Part shown: positions 1 through 8,866 of the stretch, piece after piece
Position numbering within the stretch: position 1 is the stretch's first letter
Layout of the letters: each line of letters starts with the position of its first letter
Origin: an uncultured Lysobacteraceae bacterium
GTDB taxonomy: Bacteria; Pseudomonadota; Gammaproteobacteria; Xanthomonadales; Xanthomonadaceae
DNA: 64,000 nt
Reading direction: 5' to 3'
NCBI GenBank assembly: GCA_946480825.1
Contig: CAMLLG010000007.1
Location: forward strand, 1 to 64,000
Notes under the pieces: model-generated
What the model saw: the letters and a program-made list of their open reading frames with translations, nothing else
What the model was told of the DNA's origin: nothing
Databases searched by the model: none
Position numbers and translations under genes: made by a program

Positions 1-376
1 CGTCGGCGCCACCGCCAACCAGAACGGCACCGCGCTGTTCGAGGGCGTGACCGTGTTGTTCCTCGCCCAGTATTTCGGCGTGGATCTCAGCTTCGGCCAA
101 CAGGTGACGGTGATGCTGGTGTGCATCCTCGGCGGCATCGGTACCGCCGGCGTGCCGTCCGGTTCGTTGCCGGTGATCGCGCTGATCTGCGCGATGGTCG
201 GCATTCCGCCGGAAGGCATCGGTCTGGTGCTGGGCGTGAATCATTTCCTCGACATGTGCCGCACCACCGTGAACGTCACCGGCGACCTCGGCATCGCGGC
301 GATGGTCTCGCGCGGCGAATCCGATCCCGAACCGGCGGCATCGGCCGCGGCCGACGGCGCATCGCACGGGGCGTGA
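1..376 (+). CDS. Dicarboxylate/amino acid:cation symporter, C-terminal part (5' truncated)
   Basis: The reading frame is open from base 2, so this is the last ~124 residues of a gene that begins before the window. It opens with the stretch VGATANQNGTALFEG, which matches the conserved NxxGT signature around the substrate-binding hairpin of DAACS (GltP/DctA, SLC1-type) inner-membrane symporters. The later FLDMCRTTVNVTGD corresponds to the final transmembrane segment of that family, where DxxRTxxNVxGD contacts the substrate carboxylates. Family members couple import of C4-dicarboxylates or acidic amino acids to Na+ or H+. Substrate cannot be decided from this fragment. The tail is Ala-rich and hydrophilic. 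An ATG-like internal start (GTG at 47) is not the true start. Confidence 0.85.
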   Translation, partial: VGATANQNGTALFEGVTVLFLAQYFGVDLSFGQQVTVMLVCILGGIGTAGVPSGSLPVIALICAMVGIPPEGIGLVLGVNHFLDMCRTTVNVTGDLGIAAMVSRGESDPEPAASAAADGASHGA

Positions 377-482
377 CCTGCGTCGCAGCCGCCGTGCCGC
401 TCGCTTGTGGCGGTCATGGCGCGCTGGCAGAATCGTGCGCGATCGCCTGTTCCGGGCGTGATGCATTCAAGGAGAACGCACG

Positions 483-914
483 ATGCGCAAGTTGCTCGCG
501 ACGATGGCCCTGCTGGCGATGACCGGCACCGCACTGGCCGCCGACCAGCCCTGCAAGACCAACTTCAAGCAGACCGGCAAGTTCATGACCGGCCGCACCT
601 TCACCACCTGGGACGTGGTCCCGGGCGTGAACGTCTCCACTGCCTTCAAGCGCATCTACTCCGAAGGCACCAAGTCCGGACTGCGCGTGGTCTCCAGCGA
701 CCAGAACGCCGGCACGATTTCCTTCGACCAGCCCAACGGCGGCGTCGACCTCGCCGGCGCCAAGGCCACGCTGCCCTGGAACGTGGTGATCGAACCGCAG
801 GGCAAGGCCGTCAAGATCACCGTCACCAAGACCACGCCGGGCGGCTATTCCACCAGCACCGATTTCCAGATCACCTCGATGTGCGCGGTGATCGACGCGG
901 GCCGCAATCCCTGA
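483..914 (+). CDS. Small exported protein of unknown function
   Basis: 143 residues. It begins with a clear Sec signal peptide (basic MRK, hydrophobic core, cleavage predicted after TALAA near residue 20), so the mature ~123-residue protein should be periplasmic or secreted. The mature part has two cysteines, one near the start (PCKTNF) and one near the end (TSMCAV), placed as if to form one disulfide. It has the alternating pattern of a beta-rich fold. An AAGGAG Shine-Dalgarno at 470-475 supports the start. A strong intrinsic terminator follows directly. I do not recognise the family. It lies upstream of a candidate T4SS effector, where an immunity protein might sit, but the terminator and ~370-base gap argue against a coupled pair. 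Confidence 0.75.
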   Translation: MRKLLATMALLAMTGTALAADQPCKTNFKQTGKFMTGRTFTTWDVVPGVNVSTAFKRIYSEGTKSGLRVVSSDQNAGTISFDQPNGGVDLAGAKATLPWNVVIEPQGKAVKITVTKTTPGGYSTSTDFQITSMCAVIDAGRNP

Positions 915-937
915 TCGAACGCATCCTCGATACCCGG

Positions 938-966
938 GCCCCGGTCGGCGACGACCGGGGCTTTTT
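938..966 (+). terminator. Intrinsic terminator after the small exported protein
   Basis: A 10-bp perfect stem, GCCCCGGTCG paired with CGACCGGGGC across a GCGA tetraloop, is followed immediately by five T residues. It begins 23 bases after the stop codon at 914. Confidence 0.85.
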
Positions 967-1286
967 CGTTGCGCGGTGCGCCAAGGTGACAGCGAGCGAT
1001 CGACAGTGTGCTGGAGGCGTGCTCCCAACCATGCCTCGCGGTGTTTGAAGTATTGCCCAGTGCATCGGTCGATGCCGCAGAGCAAAGCCCGCCCAACGCA
1101 GCGCTGGACGCAGTGGAACGTGCCGGGCGTATCGGGCGGCGCGATGTGCGGACGGGGCGGGTCATGGCGACAGCGTCGTCAATGCCGGGTCGGCGCTCGT
1201 GTCCGGAAAGACTGTTTTTTGCGGTTCTGCCCCTGCTGTCGCTTCTGCTACCCTCGGTGCACGATCTCGATCAAAAGGACATGCGT

Positions 1287-2579
1287 ATGCCGCCCGGAGA
1301 GCTCGAAGAACAGCGATTGGAGGACATGGGACGGGAATTCATCAAGGAGGTCGATGCCGCGAGGCAAGGGCGCGCGAAGCCGTTGTCGGATCAGGCCAAA
1401 GAGGTGTTCTGGAAGCTGCTGAACGAGCCGAACGGTGCGCGCGAACACCTGTTGCTGGCGATCGAGGAAGGCAACCTCAACTCCATTCTCGAACCGTACG
1501 GGCCGGGGCAGGGCATGTACTCCGCGCCCTCCGCGGCGCTGGGGATCGATCCGGAAACGCTCGAACGGGCCAGTTCCGATCGGACGGTCGAATACAACCT
1601 CAATTTCACCCTGGCCCACGAGAGTCGTCACGCACGCGATCGCGACGAAATCCTGGCGATGACCGTTGGGCTCCGTGGTGCGATCGCCGAGAAGATGCTG
1701 GATCCGGCACTGCCCCACGACTACACGGAGATCGTGGCCGAGTATCTGCAGCGCGATCGCGTGCTCGAGCAGCGCGCGGAACTCGCGGGCCTCAACGCCC
1801 ATGTGTCCAAGGTCATCGCGGACGTCGGTCCGGGCGCGACCCTGAGCGATGTCTACGAGCTATCGATGAAAGACATGGCGCCCTACGTCGACAAGACGCT
1901 CGGCCAGGGCTTGTTCGCGTCGGATACGTATGCGTACAAGCCGGAATTCGCCGTCGCGGGCGATGGCCTGCACGTCGATCCGAATCATCCGAATTCGCTC
2001 GCCGCGATGAGCAAGTACTTCTACGACGCGCAGAAGTACGATTGGCGGCAAGGCATGAAGGCCTGCCTGGATGCGATCAATGCGGCCGAAGCGCACAACT
2101 CGGCGGTGAAGGATCCGCAGTCGCCGCCGCGGATCGATTGCACCGCGCTCGGCATCGGCAAGCCTCCGGATGCGCATTGCAGGAGAATGCTGCAGCATGT
2201 CGTCGACAGCGGCTTGCCGAGCCCGGACATGCCCGCGCATCCGGATCACGCCCTCTTCACGTCGCTGAAGGGCAAGTTTCCGGATGCGAGCGATGAGGTG
2301 GTCGCGCACACGATGCTGCGGGCCAAGGCTGCCGGCATCGAACAGGCGACGGACATCGACATGGCCCGGACCGGCCCCGGTCCCGACGGCAGGCTCTGGG
2401 TGACCGGCCACAACGACCGCAGCATCGATGTCGATCCGGCCGCGCCGGTTCCGCCGATGATCAAGACGACGCAGGCACTGGACGAAGACGCATTCACGAA
2501 GGCGCAGACGCGGGAAGAGGCGGAGGCCAGGCGCCAGGAGCAGGCCCAGCAGTCCAGGCAGAACTGCGCAGTGATGTAG
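1287..2579 (+). CDS. Candidate Xanthomonadales T4SS effector with HExxH motif and XVIPCD-like C-terminus
   Basis: About 430 residues from ATG 1287, chosen because AAGGA sits 8 bases upstream; ATG 1281 is also possible, and the frame stays open to 1008. There is no signal peptide from this start. Residues ~111-115 read HESRH, an HExxH zinc-protease signature, followed ~45 residues later by a Glu-rich helix (LEQRAELAG) that could give the third ligand. Residues ~318-430 start with HPDHALF, continue with KFPDASDEVVAHTMLRAKAAGI and DGRLWVTG, and end in a Gln/Glu-rich tail (REEAEARRQEQAQQ). This order matches the VirB10/VirD4-recognised domain (XVIPCD) of X-T4SS antibacterial effectors. The domain call rests on recall and pattern. 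The inference is a metalloprotease-like toxin delivered to competing bacteria. No T4SS gene or obvious lipoprotein immunity gene is in the window. Confidence 0.65.
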   Translation: MPPGELEEQRLEDMGREFIKEVDAARQGRAKPLSDQAKEVFWKLLNEPNGAREHLLLAIEEGNLNSILEPYGPGQGMYSAPSAALGIDPETLERASSDRTVEYNLNFTLAHESRHARDRDEILAMTVGLRGAIAEKMLDPALPHDYTEIVAEYLQRDRVLEQRAELAGLNAHVSKVIADVGPGATLSDVYELSMKDMAPYVDKTLGQGLFASDTYAYKPEFAVAGDGLHVDPNHPNSLAAMSKYFYDAQKYDWRQGMKACLDAINAAEAHNSAVKDPQSPPRIDCTALGIGKPPDAHCRRMLQHVVDSGLPSPDMPAHPDHALFTSLKGKFPDASDEVVAHTMLRAKAAGIEQATDIDMARTGPGPDGRLWVTGHNDRSIDVDPAAPVPPMIKTTQALDEDAFTKAQTREEAEARRQEQAQQSRQNCAVM

Positions 2580-2877
2580 GCGTTCGATGGGCGATCGTCG
2601 GTGCGATGGAACCCATCGCGCCGACGCGCCCCCGGACAGAGACCTCCGAAGCACATCGTGTTCGGGTCGGCACCGGTCGATCCAGGCATAAGCGATTGAT
2701 TCATCAGGGGATCGATTGTCGGTTTCAGGGTCGATGCGGCGAACGACCGCTTCGGCCCGCGCGTCCCGGCCGCTGCCGGCGACATCCGCCGGTCCCGGGC
2801 GCGTGGATTCCCCGCCCCCCGGATGGGACAATGCGCGGCCCGCACCCCGCCGGGCGCCGCCGAACGACTCACGCCCC

Positions 2878-4869
2878 ATGCCGACGCCCAGCCGCAGCGA
2901 TCTCGCCAACGCCATCCGTTTCCTCGCCATCGACGCCGTCCAGGCCGCCAATTCCGGCCATCCGGGCATGCCCATGGGCATGGCCGACATCGCCGAGGTG
3001 CTCTGGAACGACTATCTGAGCCACAACCCGGGCAATCCGACGTGGTTCAACCGCGACCGGTTCATCCTCTCGAACGGCCACGGTTCGATGCTGCAGTACG
3101 CGCTGCTGCATCTGTCCGGCTACGACCTGCCGATCGAGGAGTTGAAGAATTTCCGCCAGCTCGGCTCGAAGACCGCCGGCCACCCCGAGAACCACATGAC
3201 CCCGGGCGTGGAGACCACCACCGGTCCGCTGGGGCAGGGCTTCGCCAACGCCGTCGGTTTCGCGCTGGCCGAAAAGCTGCTGGCGCAGCGCTTCAATCGC
3301 CCGGAGCTGGCGGTGGTCGATCACCGCACCTGGGTGTTCATGGGCGATGGCTGCCTGATGGAAGGCATCTCGCACGAGGCCGCATCGCTGGCCGGCACCT
3401 GGGGTTTGAACAAGCTGGTCGCGTTCTGGGACGACAACAACATCTCGATCGACGGCCAGGTGCAGGGCTGGTTCACCGACGACACGCCGGCGCGCTTCGA
3501 GGCCTACGGCTGGCAGGTGATCCGCGGCGTGAACGGCCACGATCCGGTCGAGATCCGCACCGCGATCGACACCGCGATGAAGTCGTCCGACCGGCCGGTG
3601 CTGATCTGCTGCCGCACCACGATCGGTTTCGGTTCGCCGGCGAAGGCGGGCAAGGAGTCCTCGCACGGCGCGCCGCTGGGCAAGGACGAAGTCGCCGCGA
3701 CCCGCGCCGCGCTGGGCTGGGAGCACGGTCCGTTCGAAGTGCCGCAGGCCGTCGCCGAGGCCTGGAACGCGCGCGGCGCCGGCCACGACCGCGAAACCCG
3801 CTGGGGCCATGTCTACGACGCCTATGCCGCGCAGTATCCGGCCGAAGCCGCGGAACTCGATCGCCGCATTCGCGGCGAATTGCCGGCCGATTTCGCCGGC
3901 ATCGCCGATGCGTACATCGCGAAGTTGCAGGCCGAAGGCCCGGTGGTCGCGTCGCGCAAGGCCTCGCAGATGGCGATCGAAGCGTTCGCGCCGCATCTGC
4001 CGGAACTGGTGGGCGGCTCCGCCGATCTCGCGCATTCCAATCTGACGCTCTGGAAAGGCAGCAAAACGGTCGCGGGCAGCGATCCGGACGCCAACTACGT
4101 GTACTACGGCGTGCGCGAATTCGCGATGACCGCGATCAGCAACGGTCTGGCGCTGCACGGCGGTTTCCTGCCGTACGACGCGACCTTCCTTGTGTTCAGC
4201 GATTACGCGCGCAACGCGGTGCGCATGAGCGCGCTGATGGGCGCGCAGGCCATCCACGTCTACACCCACGACTCGATCGGCCTCGGCGAAGACGGCCCGA
4301 CCCACCAGCCGGTGGAACATCTCGCGTCGCTGCGCTACATCCCCGACAACGATGTGTGGCGCCCCTGCGACGCGGTGGAATCCGCGGTGTGCTGGCGCGC
4401 CGCGATCGAACGCCGCGACGGTCCGTCGTGCCTGATCTTCTCGCGCCAGAATCTGCCGCATCAGGCGCGTTCCGAAGCGCAGGTCGCCGACATCCGCCGC
4501 GGCGGTTACGTACTGAAGGACAGCGTCGGCGCGCCGGAGGTCATCTTCATCGCCACCGGTTCGGAAATCGGCCTCGCGATGCAGGCGGCGGAGCGGTTCG
4601 GCGACGGCGCCCGCGTGGTGTCGATGCCGTCGACCGACGTCTTCGATCGTCAGGACGCCGCGTATCGCGAGTCGGTGTTGCCGAAAGCCTGCCGCAAACG
4701 CGTGGCCATCGAGGCCGGCGTGCGCGATTTCTGGCGCAAATACGTCGGTCTGGACGGCGCGGTGATCGGCATCGACAGCTATGGCGCGTCCGCGCCGGCG
4801 GAGAAGCTCTACCCGCACTTCGGCATCACCGTCGAAGCCGCGGTGGCGGCGGCGCGCGGACTCGACTGA
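2878..4869 (+). CDS. tkt: Transketolase
   Basis: 663 residues, full length for the family. Transketolase moves a two-carbon ketol unit between sugar phosphates in the pentose phosphate pathway, using thiamine diphosphate and a divalent cation, in the cytoplasm. Visible landmarks are the N-terminal [12 protein letters not shown] loop, the TPP/metal motif GDG at ~156-158 with DDNNISIDG further on, the [16 protein letters not shown] stretch of the pyrimidine domain, and the C-terminal domain with ATGSEIGLA. The start ATG 2878 gives the usual [17 protein letters not shown]-terminus; the frame is open upstream but the extra residues are low-complexity. It is the first of five co-oriented central carbon genes in the window. 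Confidence 0.97.
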   Translation: MPTPSRSDLANAIRFLAIDAVQAANSGHPGMPMGMADIAEVLWNDYLSHNPGNPTWFNRDRFILSNGHGSMLQYALLHLSGYDLPIEELKNFRQLGSKTAGHPENHMTPGVETTTGPLGQGFANAVGFALAEKLLAQRFNRPELAVVDHRTWVFMGDGCLMEGISHEAASLAGTWGLNKLVAFWDDNNISIDGQVQGWFTDDTPARFEAYGWQVIRGVNGHDPVEIRTAIDTAMKSSDRPVLICCRTTIGFGSPAKAGKESSHGAPLGKDEVAATRAALGWEHGPFEVPQAVAEAWNARGAGHDRETRWGHVYDAYAAQYPAEAAELDRRIRGELPADFAGIADAYIAKLQAEGPVVASRKASQMAIEAFAPHLPELVGGSADLAHSNLTLWKGSKTVAGSDPDANYVYYGVREFAMTAISNGLALHGGFLPYDATFLVFSDYARNAVRMSALMGAQAIHVYTHDSIGLGEDGPTHQPVEHLASLRYIPDNDVWRPCDAVESAVCWRAAIERRDGPSCLIFSRQNLPHQARSEAQVADIRRGGYVLKDSVGAPEVIFIATGSEIGLAMQAAERFGDGARVVSMPSTDVFDRQDAAYRESVLPKACRKRVAIEAGVRDFWRKYVGLDGAVIGIDSYGASAPAEKLYPHFGITVEAAVAAARGLD

Positions 4870-4873
4870 GTCC

Positions 4874-7027
4874 ATGCCCGCCGCGCGCGGACCCGCGATA
4901 CGCGCACCCGGATCGCGCGCACCCGGATCGCGGATCTCGCGCGTCGTCGCGGTGACGTTCGCCGTGATGCTCTGTGCCGCGGTGCCCGACGGGCTGGCGC
5001 AGACATCGATGTGCGCCGCGCTCGACGCGGATCGCACGTTGCCCGAGGCCGGCGCCTGCCTGCGCAGCGCCGGCATCGCGGTGCCGGCGTCGTCGCCGGT
5101 GCGCGCGGCGAATGCGCTGTTCGCGTACGCCGACGGCCGCATCAAGGCCGGTCGCTTCGACGACGCGGGGCGTGCGCTGGATTGTTCCGACGCGGTACTC
5201 GGCGACGATGGCGATCCGCTGTCGCGCTACGAATTGATGCGTCGGCGGGGCGTGCTCGACTATCGGCGCGAGCGCATCGCGGAGGCGCTGCCGCGGTTCG
5301 AATGCGCGCTGGCGCTGGCCCGCGCGCGCGAAGATCGCGCCGCCATCGCCCGCGATCTGAAGAACATCGGCACCTCGCTGCGCCGTCTCGGCGATTTCCA
5401 CGGCGCGCTGCGCGCGCTCACCGAAAGTATCGAAATGCAGCGCGCCGACGGCAAGGTCAACGCCGCGGTGCTGAACAATCTCGGCGATGTCTACCGCGAT
5501 CTCGGCGAACCCGAGCAGGCGATGCGCTTCTACCGCGAGGCGCACGCGACGTTCCGCGCCCGGGGCGTCCAGGACGAGGCTGCCCACGTGCTGGAGAGCA
5601 TGGCGGAGCTTGGGCTCGATACCGGCGACGTGCCGCAGTCGGTGCGCTGGCTGGACGAAGCCTTGCGGACCTACCACGACGTCGGCAACCGCGCCTACGA
5701 GCTGCGCGCGTACGGCGGCCTGATCCGGGCCGCGCTGGCGCTGGGCGATCTCCCGCGTGCGCGGGCGCATGCGGCGTCGGCGCTCGCGGTCGCGACCGAA
5801 CACAAGTTGCCGCTCCCGGCCTCGCTGCAGTTGCAGTTCGCGCGCACGGCGCGCGCCACCGGCGATCTCGCCACGGCGGAGCGGCACATCCGCGAAGGCT
5901 TGGCCGGCATGACCCAGGACGATGTCGAAAGCGCCGCGCTGCTGGAAGAGCTGGCGGCGATCCAGGAGCGCGCGGGCGACCGCGCCGCCGCGATCGACAC
6001 GCTGCGGCGTGCGCATGCGGATGCGCTCGCGCTGTCGCGCGCGCAGCACGACCGCCAACTGGTCTGGCTGCGCACGCGGTTCGAGACCGCCGAGCGCGAC
6101 CGCACCATCGCCGCGCTTGAAACGGAAAATCGCCTGCGTCGCGCCGAGCTGCATCGACGCACGCTGTTGTCGTGGCTGGCCCTGGCGGTCGGCGTGGCGG
6201 CGGCGAGCGCGATCTGGGCGCTGCTGCAGCGTCGCCGGCAGCGCGAACGCCTGCAGGAAGAAGCGCGGCGCGTGCGCCAGGAAGAAGAGCTGGCGCGTTA
6301 TCGGCGCGAGGCCGATGCCCTTGTCGAGGATCGCAGCCTGCTGCAGGCGCTGCTCGACAGTCGCGAGGATGCGGTCTGCCTGCTCGACGCCGACGGTCAT
6401 GTGCTCGCCGCGAACCGCGCCGCCTGTGCGCTGTTGGGCACCGACGCGCCGATGGGGCTGCCGGTGTTCGATCATCTCGCCGACGTCGATCGCGATCGCC
6501 TGGCGTCCGCGCTGGAGCGGATGGAAGACAGCGCTGCGCAATCCATCGAAGTGTCCACGCGCGGCGGTGCGGCGTTCACCGCGCGCCTGTCGCAGTGGGA
6601 ACGCGGCGATGGTCTGATCGTGCTTCATCTGCAGCCGCGCATCGACGCCGCCGCAACGATGGCGCCGACCCGCGAGGCCGACGATGGCGGCGATGTCGAC
6701 ATGCGCGACGCGTTCCGGCGCACGCTGGTCGAGTTGATGCTGTCGGTCGTGGACACGTGGGAGCGCGCCACCGGCAGCAGCCGGCTGGAACTGGCCGAGA
6801 AGAGCCGCATCTGGCGGGTCACCATCGACGATGGCCGCCTGCGCGCGCGGGCGATGGAGCGCTATCTCGCGGTGTCGAAGCTGCCGCGGAACCCGCGCTG
6901 GCGCGATGTGCTGCGCTCGGCGTATTTCGTGCTTGGGCACTGCGAGATCGAGCCGCAGGCCCGCGAAGACCTGCAGCGCCGGGTCGATACCGTGCTGGCG
7001 TACACGCGACGCGACGCGCTGGTTTGA
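4874..7027 (+). CDS. TPR - transmembrane - PAS protein with an unclassified C-terminal domain
   Basis: 717 residues, starting 4 bases after tkt. An N-terminal signal/anchor segment (VVAVTFAVMLCAA, ends near DGLAQ) precedes an extracytoplasmic stretch of tetratricopeptide repeats (~residues 150-400, e.g. AIARDLKNIGTSLRRLGDFHGALRAL repeats). One transmembrane helix lies at ~430-450 (LSWLALAVGVAAASAIWALL). A basic, Arg/Glu-rich coiled coil follows, then a PAS-like domain (~490-560, DAVCLLDADGHVLAANRAAC). The last ~105 residues form a distinct module with WERATG, LAEKSRIWRVTIDDGRLRAR and NPRWRDVLRSAYFVL. It has no kinase, GGDEF or recognisable HTH. The layout suggests a periplasmic sensor passing a signal to a cytosolic output, possibly nucleic-acid or protein binding through the last module; that is inference. 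Confidence 0.75.
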   Translation: MPAARGPAIRAPGSRAPGSRISRVVAVTFAVMLCAAVPDGLAQTSMCAALDADRTLPEAGACLRSAGIAVPASSPVRAANALFAYADGRIKAGRFDDAGRALDCSDAVLGDDGDPLSRYELMRRRGVLDYRRERIAEALPRFECALALARAREDRAAIARDLKNIGTSLRRLGDFHGALRALTESIEMQRADGKVNAAVLNNLGDVYRDLGEPEQAMRFYREAHATFRARGVQDEAAHVLESMAELGLDTGDVPQSVRWLDEALRTYHDVGNRAYELRAYGGLIRAALALGDLPRARAHAASALAVATEHKLPLPASLQLQFARTARATGDLATAERHIREGLAGMTQDDVESAALLEELAAIQERAGDRAAAIDTLRRAHADALALSRAQHDRQLVWLRTRFETAERDRTIAALETENRLRRAELHRRTLLSWLALAVGVAAASAIWALLQRRRQRERLQEEARRVRQEEELARYRREADALVEDRSLLQALLDSREDAVCLLDADGHVLAANRAACALLGTDAPMGLPVFDHLADVDRDRLASALERMEDSAAQSIEVSTRGGAAFTARLSQWERGDGLIVLHLQPRIDAAATMAPTREADDGGDVDMRDAFRRTLVELMLSVVDTWERATGSSRLELAEKSRIWRVTIDDGRLRARAMERYLAVSKLPRNPRWRDVLRSAYFVLGHCEIEPQAREDLQRRVDTVLAYTRRDALV

Positions 7028-7064
7028 GCGGGCCTTCGGCCGCGGATCGTCGAGCCGTCGCGGA

Positions 7065-7532
7065 TCAGCCGTCCGCTTCGTCGCTCGACACCGGCACGGG
7101 CGGCGCCCTGCAGACGACGCAGACGCCTTTCAGACCGGCCTTGAACCGATACAGGTCGTGATGGTTCGCATCGTCGTTGAAACTCTCGGGCGAGGTCACG
7201 AAGGGCATCGCCTGCTCGGTGGACGATTGTCCGGGCTGCGACTTGACCGTTTGATCGATGCCGCAGGTCTCGACCGCGGCCTGGTTGGCCCAGTGCCAGT
7301 CGTCGACGATGCCGCAGGACTTGGGGTCGTCGCACGTGCTGCCCAGCACGGTGCCGTCCTGCAGTCGCAGTTCGCGGTACTGGATCAGCGTGACGGCCGC
7401 CAGTTCGAAGTGTCCGACGACGATCGGTTCGGTGCCGGCCGGGCACCATCGCGAGGGCAGGGTGTCGTGCGCGGCGGCGGGCGACGCGACCGGAAGCAGC
7501 AGGCTCAGGCACAGGGCGGCGGCGGTCCGCAT
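7065..7532 (-). CDS. Small exported Cys-containing protein, unknown
   Basis: 155 residues from ATG 7532, which places a normal signal peptide (MRTAAALCLSLLLPVASPAAA) at the N-terminus. An upstream ATG at 7580 would add a basic extension and cannot be excluded; neither start has a good Shine-Dalgarno. The mature protein has about six cysteines, in WCPAG, TCDDPKSCG, ETCG and the C-terminal CVVC pair, which suggests a disulfide-rounded periplasmic or secreted fold, with the CxxC possibly binding metal or acting in thiol exchange. The family is not recognised. It converges on the TPR/PAS gene with a 37-base gap. Confidence 0.6.
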   Translation of the reverse strand: MRTAAALCLSLLLPVASPAAAHDTLPSRWCPAGTEPIVVGHFELAAVTLIQYRELRLQDGTVLGSTCDDPKSCGIVDDWHWANQAAVETCGIDQTVKSQPGQSSTEQAMPFVTSPESFNDDANHHDLYRFKAGLKGVCVVCRAPPVPVSSDEADG

Positions 7533-7850
7533 GAGGCGTATCCGGAGAGCGGGGGCGATCCACAGTCTACGGGCAGGCATCGCCGATCGGCCATGTCGTT
7601 CCCGGGAAGAAATCGGGCAGAAATTTCCGCAAGGCCTTGATGCATCGAGGCGCTGCACGCGTCGCGCGCGGCTGTACGGGCGTCGCGATGGCGCGGTACG
7701 TACCCGCAGCGGGCGGGAGCGACCGGGATCGCGCGACTCGCGTTCCCGGACAGTCCCGGTTTCGTACTGGCCGGCCGGCGCGACGCTGCCTAGCGTGATC
7801 GCACCCCGTCGTCCGGCGGGGACGATCCGTCTTCTCGGGAGAAGCCCTGC

Positions 7851-8330
7851 ATGAAATCGCTCCAGATGCTGTCCATCGGCCTCGCACTGGCCATCGCCGC
7901 CGTCACCGGAACCGCACGCGCCGAAGCGGTGCCCCAGGGCGTGCTGGTCTATTACGGTTCCGCCGAATTCGCCGACAGCTCGGCTGGCCTGACCGTCGGT
8001 CCCTACACCAACGCCAGCGAATGCGAAGCCGCGCTGGATGCGGCCATCGACAACGCCGTCAACAACCACGGCTACACGATCGAAAGTCTCGAACCGTGCA
8101 TGCCGCGCTGGAGTATCCACGGCGGCGGCCTGCCGGAACTGGAAGCGGCGCCCTACACCGTCGCCGTGCTCGCGGGCTCGCCCGGCGAATCGCTGGAAGT
8201 CACCCGGGTGCTGCTGAAGGAAGTCGCCCTGGCCCGCGCGACCTATCGCGCCGCCGAATTCGAGGCCACGCTGCAGGCCATCGCCAAGGCCGCGATCACC
8301 GACCCGTTGCGCAAGAAGGAAACGCGCTGA
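7851..8330 (+). CDS. Small exported protein, unknown
   Basis: 159 residues. GGGAGAAG at 7837-7844 is a strong Shine-Dalgarno six bases from ATG 7851. The signal peptide ends near TARA (residue ~24). The mature protein carries one Cys pair spaced about 30 residues (ECEAALDAAID...EPCMPR), a pattern also seen in the next gene, and an Ala/Leu-rich helical C-terminus. It is not recognised. It lies with 7065-7532 and 8470-8775 in a small cluster of unrelated-looking exported proteins. Confidence 0.65.
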   Translation: MKSLQMLSIGLALAIAAVTGTARAEAVPQGVLVYYGSAEFADSSAGLTVGPYTNASECEAALDAAIDNAVNNHGYTIESLEPCMPRWSIHGGGLPELEAAPYTVAVLAGSPGESLEVTRVLLKEVALARATYRAAEFEATLQAIAKAAITDPLRKKETR

Positions 8331-8469
8331 GTCGCCCGGCCAGAGTTCCAGGAGCGATCCACGCCGCAGGGACGCGGCACTTCCCGGTTTTCTTGTCGCG
8401 ACGCGGAAGCGGAGAACGCTCGAACCCGTCGCGTCCTCGCACCCTCGACCCCCATTCTCCGGAGTTCCG

Positions 8470-8775
8470 ATGAAATCCCCGATTGCAGTCTTCGCCATGA
8501 CCCTGTTGATCGCCGTCGCCTGCGGGCCTGCGTCCGCCGCCAGAATCGGCGACGGCACGATCGATCCGGTCGGTCCGACGCCCTACGTGCCCGGCGTGTG
8601 GCGCGCGAAAGTGAAATACGCCAATCCGATCAAGCACCCGAACGGCACGGTGTCCACCTTCAGCTACATCGACATCACCGCGGACACGCAGGCCTACTGC
8701 GACGCTCAATTGACCAGCCTCGCCAACAGCCCCGGCGTGACGGTGGTGACCGCGTGCTGGTTCGACGCGTACTGA
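8470..8775 (+). CDS. Small exported protein, unknown
   Basis: 101 residues with a signal peptide ending near PASAA (residue ~24). CCGGAG lies upstream of ATG 8470. The mature part is short (~77 residues), beta-rich by pattern, and ends in a Cys pair (YCDAQLTSLANSPG then TACWFDAY). The C-x2-L...NxxG-T-V-x-C arrangement resembles the half-repeat in the preceding exported protein, so the two may share a distant fold. Function unknown. The 140 bases between this gene and the previous one hold nothing I can identify. Confidence 0.6.
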   Translation: MKSPIAVFAMTLLIAVACGPASAARIGDGTIDPVGPTPYVPGVWRAKVKYANPIKHPNGTVSTFSYIDITADTQAYCDAQLTSLANSPGVTVVTACWFDAY

Positions 8776-8866
8776 TCGCCCATCGGATGGGCGATGGCCG
8801 CAGGGACGCGGCCGACCTCATGCGCTGACCTCATACGCTCGATCGCGCGAATCCACGCGATTTCGA

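Noticed and set aside
2869..5145. 758-residue ORF antisense to tkt
   Set aside because: High-GC shadow frame: Arg/Ala/Gly-rich, no motifs, and fully covered by the well-supported tkt and TPR/PAS genes.
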